A DNA stretch of 64,000 nucleotides from Plantago major (lineage: Eukaryota > Streptophyta > Magnoliopsida > Lamiales > Plantaginaceae), in the NCBI GenBank assembly GCA_026545765.1, contig CM048844.1, positions 24,498,237 through 24,562,236 on the forward strand. The letters are read 5' to 3'. Below the pieces are notes generated by a model, which searched no databases, had not been told where the DNA came from, and saw nothing but the letters and a program-made list of their open reading frames with translations. How positions within the stretch are numbered: position 1 is the first letter of the stretch; every line of letters starts with the position of its first letter. A program made the translations under genes and the position numbers. Positions 1 to 11,480 of the stretch are shown here, piece by piece.

Positions 1-212
1 ACTCTAATGCACGCTGAACAACGACATGATCAGACATCGCATTTTAGAATGATCAAAATGTAATAGGCAATAGTATATTGTGAGAGGCATAACTGAAATA
101 TAATGGAATTTGAAATAATGCATGACGGTATTTGATCGTAGTATCATAAACGTTAGTACTTAGAGCGCATAAGATGAAAAAAAAACATCTGACTGCAACT
201 AATGGAATGTAA

Positions 213-380
213 GGCTCTATTCTTTTCATTTGAAAACTCATTAATTTCAGTTCAGTTCAGGTTCATTCAATTATGTTCTGTTCATATTTGCTTAGTTCAT
301 TTTTATACTACAGTTCAGTTCAATTCAGTTCAGTTCAGCTCAATTTTGTTCTGTTTAGTTCAGACGAAGATAACAGATCC
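213..380. mobile_element. Tourist-like MITE, copy 1
   Basis: The element is flanked by TAA on both sides (210-212 and 381-383). Its ends are imperfect inverted repeats: GGCTCTATTCTTTTCA on the left and AGATAACAGATCC on the right. The interior is rich in GTTCAGTTCA-type pentamers. Two other copies in this window (12181-12318 and 24983-25090) share the ends, the TAA flanks and the interior. A TAA/TTA duplication with GG-starting ends fits non-autonomous PIF/Harbinger (Tourist) elements; the superfamily is inferred. Confidence 0.65.
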
Positions 381-383
381 TAA

Positions 384-1798
384 ATGGTCTATGTTAAAAA
401 AAAAAAAAAAATTGCCATTTAATAACTTAATATTGTTCAGTCAGTTTTTATCTCAAATCCCAATAGGTTAGCTCTCACAGTTCAACCCTCACTGATCATC
501 CACTCACATCGATTCATTTGTAAGGTCACTGTTACTCTAGAGGTCGGATAGATTGGACTCGTGTAACGATGGACACTGTATCATTTATGTAAGTGTTATC
601 ATTGGTCATTTTACATTTAAAGCGTGTGGTCGTTACAACCAACCACTGTCGCATCGTACATATGTCAGGACCAATTAGGCAATCATCCGCACCTAATTTG
701 GGGTTTGTTCGGTTTAAAAACCATTTGTAACCTTTGGGTTATTTAACTGGAAACAGGACGATTTCGACCAATCATGCACAACAATGCCACATCCCGCAAA
801 CATCCATGTCGTGCACTCGTGAAATTGAAAATTATTCTCGAAATATACCACGTGAGAGAAAAAAAAATAGGATGGCTGACTTTGTCAATCATGCAGCAGC
901 ACTAATATTCTCTAGGTGTATCGCACTTGTGTGCCTTCTTATTTTTCGTTCATTGTACTGGCCAGGAATCACAATTGGATTTTCAGGTGGGTGAGTCAAA
1001 TTTATGAAATTTAATGACTCATATGTACATGGAGGTTTACCGGATCTTGCACGGTAGGTTGGAGTGAGGTTAGCTCCTCGTGGCGATGTATACCGTTGAG
1101 GCTTTCCGGATCTTGCCCGTAGGTTGCCCGAGCATAGGAAATCCCTTGCAGGAGAAAATCGACATTAGTCCATGAAGTTGCTATTTCTAATCACTTTGCT
1201 CCTTCTCTCTTCCCAATGTTTCATGCTCCAGGACTTTAAGTGGAACTTTATGAAGTATGGATGACATTAAGATCAATACCAAGATGGTAGGGTAGACAAT
1301 TCCATACAGTTCAACATATAGGCTTGAAGTTTTTCGCTTACTCGATATACCTATAACGAAATTCACATGTTTAATCTACTATCAAGCACATCAATTACTT
1401 ATTTATATTCGTCTGAAACATACTTAACTTTAGTTCCAAAGTGTCTTATATGACACCACCAAATAAGCGTACAAGTACTCTCATACACCCATCCTCGGTG
1501 TACTGGGTTGCCGGTGATTGATGTACCACTGTAGATTCGGACGTCACAATATATGATGATAGATGCTTATGATGACCCTGATTATTATAATACTAAGTCT
1601 CATAAAGTCCTACTACATTTGCAGAGTCCGGAGAGACCACTATATTTGGATTGAAATTGTCTAGTTTTACAATTACCCGCTTTCCATTTTTCGCGGATCT
1701 TTTCATGCCGGGTTCGGTGTTAAATTCGTGGATCCTAGTTAGTTCCGCGGGCGGGTTTTTTAAATGGATCCAAATCGCAACTGACCCGGTTTCAGTCA
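384..1798. other. Intergenic, no gene recognised
   Basis: No supportable coding region. The short open frames lack codon continuity, splice context or recognisable domains. One local oddity is a pair of similar 30-base stretches at about 1032-1063 and 1098-1129, sharing CCGGATCTTGC and GTAGGTTG. Confidence 0.5.
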
Positions 1799-1799
1799 G

Positions 1800-1870
1800 T
1801 ATAAATATTAAATTTTCTATTTCTTCTACCTGTTTTATTTCATTTCATCGTCTTTCTTGGTTCTCTCTGG
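1800..1870 (+). promoter_or_regulatory. Possible promoter with TATA box
   Basis: TATAAATATTA at 1800-1810 is a good TATA box, followed by a pyrimidine-rich stretch (CTATTTCTTCTACC, TCATCGTCTTTCTTGG) typical of plant leader sequence. The CACTA element begins at 1871. Rejoined DNA beyond the element (8921 onward) looks leader- or exon-like, so this may be the promoter of a gene split by the insertion. This is inference; no downstream protein was identified. Confidence 0.3.
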
Positions 1871-1883
1871 CACTACAAAAAAA

Positions 1884-2098
1884 CAGGGGTTTAGCGACGG
1901 AATTATCCGTCGCTAAACCCCTGCCGATCCGTCGCTAAGGCCTTAGCGACGGATAGACGCCCGTCTTAATGAAGGGCGTCTCTAAGGCGAATTAGCGACG
2001 GATTTGTATCCGCTATTAATATTATGGAATTGGCGACGGATAGGGCGTTGACCCTCCGTCGCCATTAGAGACGGATAATTATCCGTCTCTAATCGAAT
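1884..2098. repeat. Left subterminal repeats of CACTA element
   Basis: Repeated TTAGCGACGGAT motifs in direct and inverted orientation. The first pair (1884-1923) forms an 18-bp perfect inverted repeat around a 4-base spacer. Further copies lie near 1944, 1992, 2033 and 2068. In En/Spm such motifs are transposase-binding sites; that function is inferred here. Confidence 0.85.
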
Positions 2099-2288
2099 TA
2101 TTTTATAATTTTCACCTTTTTTTCAACAAATATAATAGTGATATGTCACAAAGGAGAAACTGCATTAATTAACAACAACGATTCGCCCAAAAAACAAATT
2201 ATCCAAAATAAAGTCTACATATCCGAATATAAATCCAAATATCCAACAAAGTAAAAAGTAGCATAGTGTCCAAAATATCACAACATCA

Positions 2289-4087
2289 CTAAGACGAGGG
2301 GCCGGGGGTATTCTGGCTCATATACAAGCGGCAGAGCTCTTCCATCCTCTGATTCATACGAGCCTGCTCATCCCTGAGATTTTCAATCTCACCGAGAGGA
2401 GTCACCGCTTCATTCACCATCCGCCGACACCTTTGTGTAAACACCACCATGTCCCCGAGATTCTTCTTTGGGACACGGAGAAGCTTCTGCGTTGTCTCGT
2501 CATAACTACCAAGACCATAAACCCGACCACTTGTTGGGTGGGTTGTTTAATAGAAAGATCCGGTCTTGTTCTTCCACGGACAACTCCTCACCCTCGAGCG
2601 ACCTCTCCGCAATGATCCGCTCCACCTCACTCTGTAATAGTCAAGTGTATACTGAAATGAGCTACAATTTCATATTTAATTTATAATACACATGTACATA
2701 TCTGTAACACTTAGCAAATACACATACATGATAAGATTGGACTTCTAGTCCACCCAACGCCGTTCTTGAACTTCCCATCTTCATTTGCTCTAGGCAAGTC
2801 TTGGGTTGGTTCAGTTCACTAAAGAACATTATATATTGCAACAAGTAGTTAGTAAGTTGGTAGGAATGCAAACAAGTGGTAAATTGGTATAAATGAAAGC
2901 AATACACATGTGTACAAATCATGTTGTAATCAGAACACACATATATATACTTACCGACATCGGCGATCGGTGTGATAGCTCGTGACCAGTAATGCTGGCG
3001 AGCCCTTACCATCTCATGGCTCGGTCGGTAGGTTACTGTTCTTAGGGGTGATCCTCGGCGTGATTAAGTCTCCAATACTCATGCCACATAGCCCACTCTT
3101 CGTCCCCAATATGCCTATCTTGTGGCGGCTTTTCTTTGTCTCGGTATTTTTCATGTCACCATATATGCCTGTACAGTCGAGCCCAAACTCTCGAAAACAG
3201 GCCACATCTGGGGAATAAGGCCAGTTGGAATGTAGTATTTTTTCTACATTCCAATTCCATTCAAAGTAAAAATTAATGTCCCAAGGTCACAATTTCAAGA
3301 TAAACAATTGTGCATTTCACCCAAGTGGCTAACATACCACACAAATTGTCCTAGAATTTACTAACACAATGGTGACTAACATATCACCCAAGTAAGTGGC
3401 TAACATACCACACAAATTGTCCTAGAATTTACTAACACAATGGTGACTAACATATCACCCAAGTAAGTGGCTAACATACCACACAAATTGTCCTAGAATT
3501 TACTAACACAATGGTGACTAACATATCACCCAATTAAGTGGCTAACATACCACAACAAATTGTTGAAATATAAAAGCTTACCCGAAGCTCATCAAAGTAG
3601 AAGTGCTTCGTCTCAGCCTTGAGTGTGCTCCACTTTTCGCCTCCCTGGCCCGGCAACTCCCTCCTAAGCTTGAATATCTCATGCAGGTCGTCTGAAGATT
3701 GCTGAGGCCACAACCTGCAGTTATGAATGACATATAGAAGAGTACATATATTTATTAGACAATTCATGTGACATATATATAAAAACTTATCTTAAGTTAT
3801 ATTCTACAAATGTATATATAATACTTACTTCCTCCTGCCATTAGGGAACAACACCAACTTCCCCTCCCACGTAGCACCATCGACGATCTCGGTATATGGA
3901 CACCCGTCAGGCGGGTACTGTCCTGGCCCATAACCACCACCAAACGTCCCCATGCTCGATCCACTGGAGTCTGACTAACATGAGAGTAGCTGCCCGATCC
4001 ACCAGGGCTACTCTCAGCAGTCAGTGGTGAACCTTGGGTCCCACTAGAGTTGGGAATCTGGTAACTACACTTTCTTTGCCGGGGCAT
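2289..4087 (-). pseudogene. PTTA/En/Spm-type (TNPA-like) second CACTA gene, broken
   Basis: The minus strand has an intron-containing gene downstream of the transposase. It starts at an ATG at 4087 (MPRQRK...), directly after an acceptor-like TTTTTGCAG. A segment reading GQYPPDGCPYTEIVDG and then a KLVLFPNGRRK stretch (about 3839-3955) is in a different frame from the start, so a frameshift lies near 3970. The next exon (about 3586-3719) reads LWPQQSSDDLHEIFKL, joined through a GTAAGT donor and CTGCAG acceptor. Weaker exons follow at about 2950-3230 and 2660-2830. The last exon (2289-2640) has a YGLGSYDETTQKLL segment and a helical, probably coiled-coil tail ending PGPSS-stop. It contains another frameshift near 2535. 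The domain order fits the plant transposase PTTA/En/Spm family (PF03004). Exon limits are approximate. Confidence 0.6.
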
Positions 4088-4198
4088 CTGCAAAAAGCAC
4101 ATGACAAACACAAACAAATTGTATTAGTATAAATGAAGACATGAGTTGGCATGTAATGGGAAAAGTAAGCATATAACAATTAAGATACATATACTACT

Positions 4199-7100
4199 CT
4201 ACACTACACACATACTCTGATCCTCGTCACCAATGGTTAAGTCTACATATATGTCTTCGTGCAGGTCAATGTACTCATCATGGCGCCTATAGGATTTCTC
4301 TTTGTTTCGACAACCTCTTCTTGTACGAGTTGGTAGTTGATTTGTCCTTATGAACGTACTCAACTCGAGCGGGCTTGTATGTATCGCCAACCAGTCCGCC
4401 TTATCGCGTTTTAGGCTTGGATATTCAATGAACATCACTTGATGTGCCTGATCTGCCAAGATAAAAGGTTCGTACTTAGTACGGTACCTCCTCCTATGGT
4501 TAATCTCAACCATTTGATATTGCTCGTACACCCTCGTACCATTTTGACCGGGATCATACCAGTCGACATCAAACAGAACGGTTCTTTTCAAAGGCACACC
4601 GGCATATTCAAGACTCACAATTCGTTTAAGTTTTCCATAGAAATCAAACAAATCATCACCTCCATTTTGATCAGCCCCTTTCACACACACCCCACAATTG
4701 CTAGTAGACTTGGACGTGTTAGAATCCATTGTGTGAATTCTAAGACCATTTACTATATACGATGGAAAAACGGATACTCGACTGAATGGCCCCTCTGCTA
4801 AAGACTGTAAGTAAGGACATGTGACTTGGTTTGCAGGATCTCAGACATGATCCCCGAACCAATCAGGAAATTCAATTGGCAACTTCTCTTCAAGCAGTTC
4901 TTCAAGTGTGTCATCTGCCATATTTGGATCCATCTTCAAACAACGCTTTTTGAAAACGCTGTGGACATGATGACATGATTAGATAGTAATTAGAAGTTCA
5001 AATTTATGTGTTATAATAAGTAAGCTGCTCACCTAGCAAAGATCTTCATAAATTCATCAACTTCAGCACAGTTCGAGAGGACATAATAGTGGGCTGCCTT
5101 CACCTCCTTATCATCGGCCATTACAGATTCCTTTCGCCCATAGGTCTACCCGAGATCCTAAATATTGAAAGTGTAACTTCATCATCCTTTTGAACTTCAT
5201 ACGTTACGCATTTACGTAGGCCTAGATGCCTTAGTGGCACGTGGTCTCCAAAGTAATAGCTGCGAAGATGGCGACTTCATCTCACGTATGCATTGGCCAT
5301 CGACCCTCGTGCTTACCTTTGTTGGCGATTTCTTCAATTTCCCCAAATAACTGTAAGTTGTATATATATTTAGGTAAGATAATGTTCCTTCGGAAATAAG
5401 AACATTTTACGTAAATGGATGCCTTTATTACACACCTCTCGAATGGATACATCCATCGATCATCGAACCGTCCAAGAAGTCTCGCTTCATGTGGGAGGTG
5501 AACCGGCAAGTGCTCCATAGAATCAAAGAAGCTCGGTGGAAAGATACGCTCAAGCTTGCATAGAATCAATGGTATGTTGCTTTCAAGATTTGCTAACACT
5601 TCATCCTCAAGCACCCTTGAGCATAAATTCTTGAAAAATAAGCTCAGATCGTGAGCGCTCCATATAAAGCTTGGTAGTAGTTCTCGAAATGCAACAGGAG
5701 AAGCCTCTCCATGAACACATGGCAATGGCTCTTCATCCCATACATCTTTGTCTTCTTCAAATCCACACACCCTCCCAAGTTCGATGCATAACCGTCGGGG
5801 AACTTCAATCCCCTCACCCAATCAAACAGCTTGTTCCTAGCTTAAATGTCAATTGTGTAGGCTGTCTTGGGCCACAGTCCCTTATCATTCCGCTTTGTCA
5901 ACTCTGGCCTATTACAAAATGTATCCAACTCAGATCTAGATTTAACTGTATCCTTTGTTTTCCCTGTAATGTTGCAAATCGTGTTGAAGCAGTTTTCGAA
6001 CACGTTCTTCTCAATGTGCATGAAATTCAAGTTGTGACGGATAAGAAGAGTGCTCCAATAAGGCAAGTCCCAGAAGATGCTTCTCTTCTTCCATCCACAA
6101 TTTTTGCTAATTTTATCGTTATGCTTCTCCGACCTAAGTTTAGTTACTTTCATAAGACCCAACCTTTCTATCTCTGCAAGTATCTGTGCACCAGTAAGTT
6201 TTGTCGGGGGCCCTTTCATTTCAACTCGACCCTTCAAGAATTGAGTCTTGTTCTTCCTGAACGGATGATCTTTTGGTAGAAACCTACGATGATCAAACCA
6301 ACATTCCTTTCCGCTCTCCTTCAGTCTAAATGCACTACTGTCATCCAAACAATGTGGACAAGCATTAAAGCCCGCGGTTTTCCTTCTAGATAGCATGGAG
6401 TAAGCTGGAAAATCACTCACGGTCCACAATAGTGCTGCTCTCAAGTTGAAGTTCTTCTTCGTTGACACATCATATGCTGGGATACCTTTTTCCCACAACT
6501 CGATCAGCTCCTTGATTAGGGGCTGCAAGAACACATCCATCTTCTGTCCTGGATCATATGGACCGGGCACCAAAGCAGTCAAGAACATGAACGGTTCCTT
6601 CATGCACTCACCAAGGCGGGTTATGCGATGTCAAGATAATCGGCAACAAGAGTACTTCGGTCACTTCGAAGGGGTTAAAACCATCCGCATAAAGGCCCAA
6701 TCGTACATTTCTAGGCTCCGATGCAAACTCCGGATAGCTCTCGTCGAAGTGTTTCCATGCAGGTGAGTCTGATGGATGCTCCATTCTACCCTCTACCGGG
6801 ATTACTCTCTCCTTGTGCCACCGCATTTTATCAGCACAAGCACTTGAAGCGTACAACCTTTTCAAACGAGGTGCTAGAGGGAAATACCACATTTTCTTAT
6901 GTGGGAGATTTTTCTTCTGACGTTTCTTTGAGGCGCCCTCCTTGTAACGCTTGTACCGGTCCTTACCACAGAACTTGCACTTCAGTAGATCTTTATCCTC
7001 CTCCCAATAAATCATGCACATACCCTCACAACAATCTATGGTTTCCATGGGCAACCCCATCCCTCGCATCTTTTTCTTCGCCTGGTAAAAGTTGGTGGGA

Positions 7101-7749
7101 ACTAGGTTTGGTTCTGGACAAAGCTCCGACATTACTTGTACCCATTCATTGAAGCTCGATTCAGATTGCTGGCCATTAGCCTTACAACTCATTAGCCGAG
7201 CCAACAATGACAATTCGGTGTGCTTACACCCCGGATAAACCGGCTTCTTTGCGGATTCCATCAAGTCGAAGAAGACCTGATCCTCAGGATTCGGAGGCTC
7301 CTCCGCATCCCCCTCGGTTACTGGCTCCCTGGTGTCCATGAACTCTGGACCCGCAATATCATATACCATTTGCTCAACCCGTTCATGATCATTATTAGCA
7401 TCAGATGTAGAAGTATTTTGAGTACTTCCCATCACAGTTTCCTGTTTTCTTTTACGCTTCCCCAAATTCTCATAATCCATGAACGACTTGTATGTCTCAC
7501 CATGAGAAGTCCATACGTCATACTCAGCTACAAACCCCTTACGTTTCAAGTGTTCCACTACCGTTTCTGGAGGTAAAAATTGCTTATTTCTACATTTATA
7601 CTGGATGCAAGGGCACTTCATCATCCCCCACTCAAACAATTAGTCTGTGTCAGTGCAAATGTAACGAAGGCATCAACCCCTTCCACAAAACTAGGTAAAA
7701 CTCTGCCATTAACTATCCTTTGGTACATCCATGAACGATCGGTGTTCAT
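4199..7749 (-). pseudogene. tnp2-family CACTA transposase (TNPD-like), broken
   Basis: The chosen start, an ATG at 7749, gives MNTDRSWMYQR, the typical start of the transposase-associated domain (PF13963). A frameshift near 7625-7640 in a G-run separates this from the KCPC continuation. The tnp2 core (PF02992) follows: CKFCGKDRYKR, an NVRLGLYADGFNPF segment near 6680, then after a one-base shift near 6605 KEPFMFLTALVPGPYDPGQ, DFPAYSMLSRR and LIRHNLNFMHIEKNVF (6603-5842). A DUF4218-type block (5282-5821) contains LERIFPPSFFDSMEHLPVHL and RWMYPFER. An in-frame stop near 4845 precedes LQSLAEGPFSRVSVFPSYIV and a DUF4216-type end (4199-4729) with VLFDVDWYDPG. These are standard CACTA transposase blocks in standard order. 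At least two frameshifts and one stop make it non-functional as read; introns were not resolved. Confidence 0.85.
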
Positions 7750-8659
7750 TGGATGATTATATAACCTGACACGTTTGAATTGATTAGATCGTATTTTTTC
7801 AACTCGATTCCCATTTCCCCATTTCTTGCATGTTATAAAGTTTTTGTCTCTTACCAAAATTCCCATTACAAATAAAGCATTCCAACCCTTTAATACTTAA
7901 TTTATAAATTATAAATTACATGCATTTCTGAATGTAATCACCAAATTATATCAACACACTTCATTAATTAAATTCTCATAATTTATAATCTAGTACATGT
8001 ATAAATTTATCAAATGAAACAATTGCAAATCTTAATTAACATACTTAACATACTTAAATAAAAAATACGACATACTTAACATTATACTAATTAACAATTC
8101 AAACAATTGCACATCTCAAAGTTAATTAACTAGGTAGTAAACATATTAAATTAGTATAAATTAACTAAATTTTCCAAATATGTCAAAAAGTTAGGGTTTC
8201 AAAACGAGGTACTAAATCTTCATAATTTTACTAAATATACACCAATATCAAATTAATTAAAAGCCCAACATACTTACAAACATACTAACATTATACTAAA
8301 AATTCAAATTCACAATCAATATATATCAATTGCACATCTCAAAGGTAAAACATTACCTAATTACCTCTAAACTAAGTACTATATAATCTCCATTTACATT
8401 CAATTGCTCAAATTAGTCCAAAGTAACAAAATCCCCAAATATAAAAAATTAGGGTTTACCTTCGAATCCGGAGAAATGAGCGGATGGAATTTGAGATTGA
8501 CGGCAAAATTGACCTCCTTGATTCACGAGCTTCGAATGGACACGAAGAATGGACAAAATGGTTTAGATTTGGACCGGAATGGCTTTGGCCGAAATGGGGA
8601 GAAGAAAGGAAGAAGAAGAAAAATTGGGGGAGGGAAGCATTCTGCTTCCCGTAATAACC

Positions 8660-8900
8660 TGCAACTCTAGCGACGGATAGACTATCCGTCGCTAATAGCG
8701 ACGGATAGTCTATCCGTCGCTAGAGTTGCAGTTTTCCGTTATTTTTTTTTAAAAAAATTCTGGTCAACTAATATAACGACGGATAAGCATTTCCGTCGTT
8801 AGATTTAACGACGGATAGGCTTATCCATCGTTAGATCTAGCGACGGATGTTATCCGTCGCTAGAGCTAGCGATTCGTCGCTAGCTTTCCGTGGCTAGAAA
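8660..8900. repeat. Right subterminal repeats with long palindrome
   Basis: Dense TAGCGACGGAT/ATCCGTCGCTA motifs. Positions 8660-8694 and 8696-8730 are perfect 35-bp inverted copies around a single A, and each arm contains a smaller palindrome of the same motif. Additional, more diverged pairs follow (AACGACGGATAAG, AACGACGGATAGG, AGCGACGGATG) up to the end at 8917. Confidence 0.85.
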
Positions 8901-8920
8901 AAGGCTTTCTTGTAGTGTGG

Positions 8921-9732
8921 GGATTTTCATCAATGTTGGCGATTCCACCCTAGGTTTCCGAATTCCTGATCGTTCAACTCGCAATTCTTCATGTTTTGTT
9001 GTTTTTCATGTTCGATATTAGTTTTGAAGTTGCTTTTATACTTTATTTTTGAGTGTTTGGTTGTTTTTGTGCTCTGATAAGGTTTTCCAGTGGCTCGAGA
9101 ACTTGAGAATGTAGCCGGAGATTGGAGATCGAACGGAGATCGGAGATCTGAAATCGAACAGATAAGTTCAGTTTCAGAGATCGAGAACCTTAATCGTAAG
9201 TTTTCTTCTCGCTTTGACATTGTTAGGTTTTCGATCAAGCTCTTGTACACTGATTTCCTCGTTCGTGTTTTCTCTAATCAGTGATGTCGAGGTATACGTA
9301 TCGATTGTTTTTATGCATAACATAGGCAATTACTGATCTGATAGTGATTCTAGCTATTTTCTCTCATTTTCCGATTCATCGCATAAAATATGTTGTGTGT
9401 ACGCATTTTCTCCTTTGCGTGTTTGCTTAATTAGTGACATCTGAGTATCTGCCACTGCCATCTGTTTGGAATGTTTAGATTAGTTATTTTTTTGCTCTGA
9501 TAGCGATGCTATATGCTTACTGCGAAATGATGAGCTCATGCTCTGACTAGTAGAAACTCTTCAAATTCGGGTATTTTAATTTGTTTTGATGAAAATTTGA
9601 TTGAGAGAATGTATCTTATGTTATCTAGTTAAGAGGTGATCTATGTTGCTGAACCTGTGTTTTTGTACATGGTACACTTACTGACTACATAAGTGAGGTG
9701 TTATTTAATTTGGTTACAACCGACTTTAAGTT
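8921..9732 (+). other. Exon/leader-like stretch, gene not identified
   Basis: Just beyond the CACTA element the DNA is less AT-rich. It holds an exon-like block from about 9091 (after GGTTTTCCAG) to about 9195 (before GTAAGTTTTC), flanked by convincing splice signals. The block reads RELENVAGDWRSNGDRR in one frame, which I do not recognise. It may be leader or a short first exon of the gene split by the CACTA insertion. Nothing further downstream continues it; the region runs into the tandem array. Confidence 0.3.
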
Positions 9733-11480
9733 TTTTGTATAAATGGTCTATGTTTTAGTAGAAATTGTCTATGTTTTAGTAGAAATTGACTATGTTGTTC
9801 GTTGTTGCTGGTTTATTTTTTGTATAATTAAATTGTCTATGTAGTACTATAAATTGTCTAGTTTTTTTTTGTATAAATGGTCTATATTTTAGTAGAAATT
9901 GTCTACTAAATTTCCATGAGCTTTTTTTTGACCATTGACTAATAAAAAGTTAGATTCGTGAGCATGACTTCTTTTCCAAATTTGGAAAAGAAGCTTCATT
10001 GAGTAGCTTTTTTGAAAAAGAAGGAGTTTTTTATATTTTTATTCCGAAAATATCCCTACCCAAATTAACCTAAATTAGACTAAATAAAATAAGAAGTAAA
10101 AACACCCATATTACCAAGCAACGAATTCTATACATCATGCACCCAACATCATCAGCCTGAGATTCATCTTGCAAGCACGCAACAAGTTATGACATCTAGT
10201 TTTAATTTAGGTGCTGAAGCCATTGTTATAAGCATAAGGATCCTTTGTTATACATTTTGTGTACTTTTTTGCAACTAGCATAAGGATTAATGTATCCGCA
10301 CCTCTTTAAAATGCATACATGTAGTACACATCAATTACTGATTTTTTTCATTACTAAGTTAAAATGCTCAACGATTATTTCTTTCAACTTCTGATAATTT
10401 TGATGATGTTATTAAAGTGGCGATGTAAAGTACATTGAATATATATTATAATTATTGGACAAAATATGATATATTATTATTTTAAAAACTATAGACTAAT
10501 AATAAGATAACAAAGGTTAAAGAAAAGAAAAATAAGAGTAATGCCCTTTTATGTCATTTTACAAAATACCAGCTAGCTTTTCAGCTAATTTGCTAAACAC
10601 CTACATTTAAAACCAGCTAGCTTTTCAGCTAGCTAACCAGCTACCTAACCAGCTAGCTTTCCAGCTACCTAACCAGCTACCAGCTAGTTTTGCTAAACAG
10701 AGCCTATGTTGATTGTTGTTGTTGGTTCAGTTTTTTTGTATAAATAGTTTATGTTTTACTATAAATTGTTTAGTTTCTGTATAAATGGTTTATGTTTTAG
10801 AAGAAATTGTCTATGTTGTTCGTTGTTGCTGGTTTAGTTTTTTTGTATAAATTGTTTATGTTTTACTATAAATTGTCTAGTTTTTTGTATAAATGGTCTA
10901 TGTTTCAGTATAAATTGTCTATGTTTTAGAATAAATCGCCTATGTTGTTCGTTGTCGCTGGTTTAGTTTTTTTTTTGTATAAATTGTATATGTTTTAGTA
11001 TAAATTGTCTAGTTTTTTGTATAAATGGTGTATGTTTTAGTAGAAATTATCTATGTTTTAGAATAAATTGTCTATATTGTCCATTGTTGATGGCTTTGTT
11101 GTATTAGTTTTTTTGTATAAATTGTTTATGATTTACTATAAATTGTCTAATTTTTTGTATAAATTGTTTATGTTTTACTATTAATTGTCTAGTTTTTTTT
11201 GTATAAATAGTCTATGTTTTAGAAATTGTCTATGTTGTTCCTTGTTGCTGGTTTAGTTTTTTGTATAAATTGTATATGTTTTACGATAAATTGTCTAGTT
11301 TATTTGCATAAATGGTCTATGTTTTAGTAGAAATTGTCTATGTTGTTCGTTGTTACTGGTTTAGTTTTTTTTTTTGGTATAAATTGTCTATGTTTTACTA
11401 TAAATTGTCTAGTTTTTTTGTATAAATGATCTATGTTTATGTATAAATTATCTATATTTTTTGATGTTTTTGTTGTATGT
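9733..11480. repeat. Degenerate tandem array, roughly 110-160 bp units
   Basis: Repeated blocks of GTATAAATTGTCTAGTTTTT, GTCTATGTTTTAGTAGAAATT and CTATGTTGTTCGTTGTTGCTGG alternate through the region. The last block recurs near 9790, 10705, 10811, 10940, 11072, 11230 and 11338, giving spacing of about 106-158 bases in the right-hand part. The array is split by unrelated sequence at about 9911-10705. There is no coding potential; open frames on the minus strand are by-products of the repeat. Confidence 0.75.
9911..10705. mobile_element. Insert within the tandem array, with CAGCTA-rich end
   Basis: Array sequence stops after TTGTCTA (about 9906) and resumes at CTATGTTG (about 10708). The insert holds a short inverted repeat (CTTTTCCAAATTTGGAAAAG, near 9973). 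Its last 150 bases are repeats of CCAGCTAGCTTTTCAGCTA ending TTTGCTAAACAGAGCC. It is probably one or two small non-autonomous elements, but matching ends and a target-site duplication were not established. Confidence 0.4.

Larger units (their letters stand above)
1871..8917 (-). mobile_element. CACTA (En/Spm) DNA transposon, complete ends
   Basis: The element begins CACTACAAAAAAAC at 1871 and ends in the matching inverted form TTTCTTGTAGTG at 8917. It is flanked by the 3-bp duplication TGG (1868-1870 and 8918-8920). Length is 7,047 bp. Subterminal regions carry many copies of the motif TAGCGACGGAT in both orientations, the arrangement bound by the TNPA-type protein in En/Spm elements. Two genes on the minus strand match the usual pair, a tnp2/TNPD-type transposase and a second PTTA/En/Spm-type protein, but both carry frameshifts or stops. 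The ends and duplication are intact, so it could be mobilised only by proteins supplied from another copy. Confidence 0.93.

Noticed and set aside
734..994. Open frame of about 86 residues upstream of the CACTA element
   Set aside because: No recognised domain and no promoter or splice context.
5671..7698. Long plus-strand open frames opposite the CACTA transposase
   Set aside because: They are antisense shadows; the minus strand gives clear tnp2-family blocks.
9733..11480. CRISPR-like array
   Set aside because: Repeats are long, diverged and without uniform unique spacers, and this is a plant nuclear genome.
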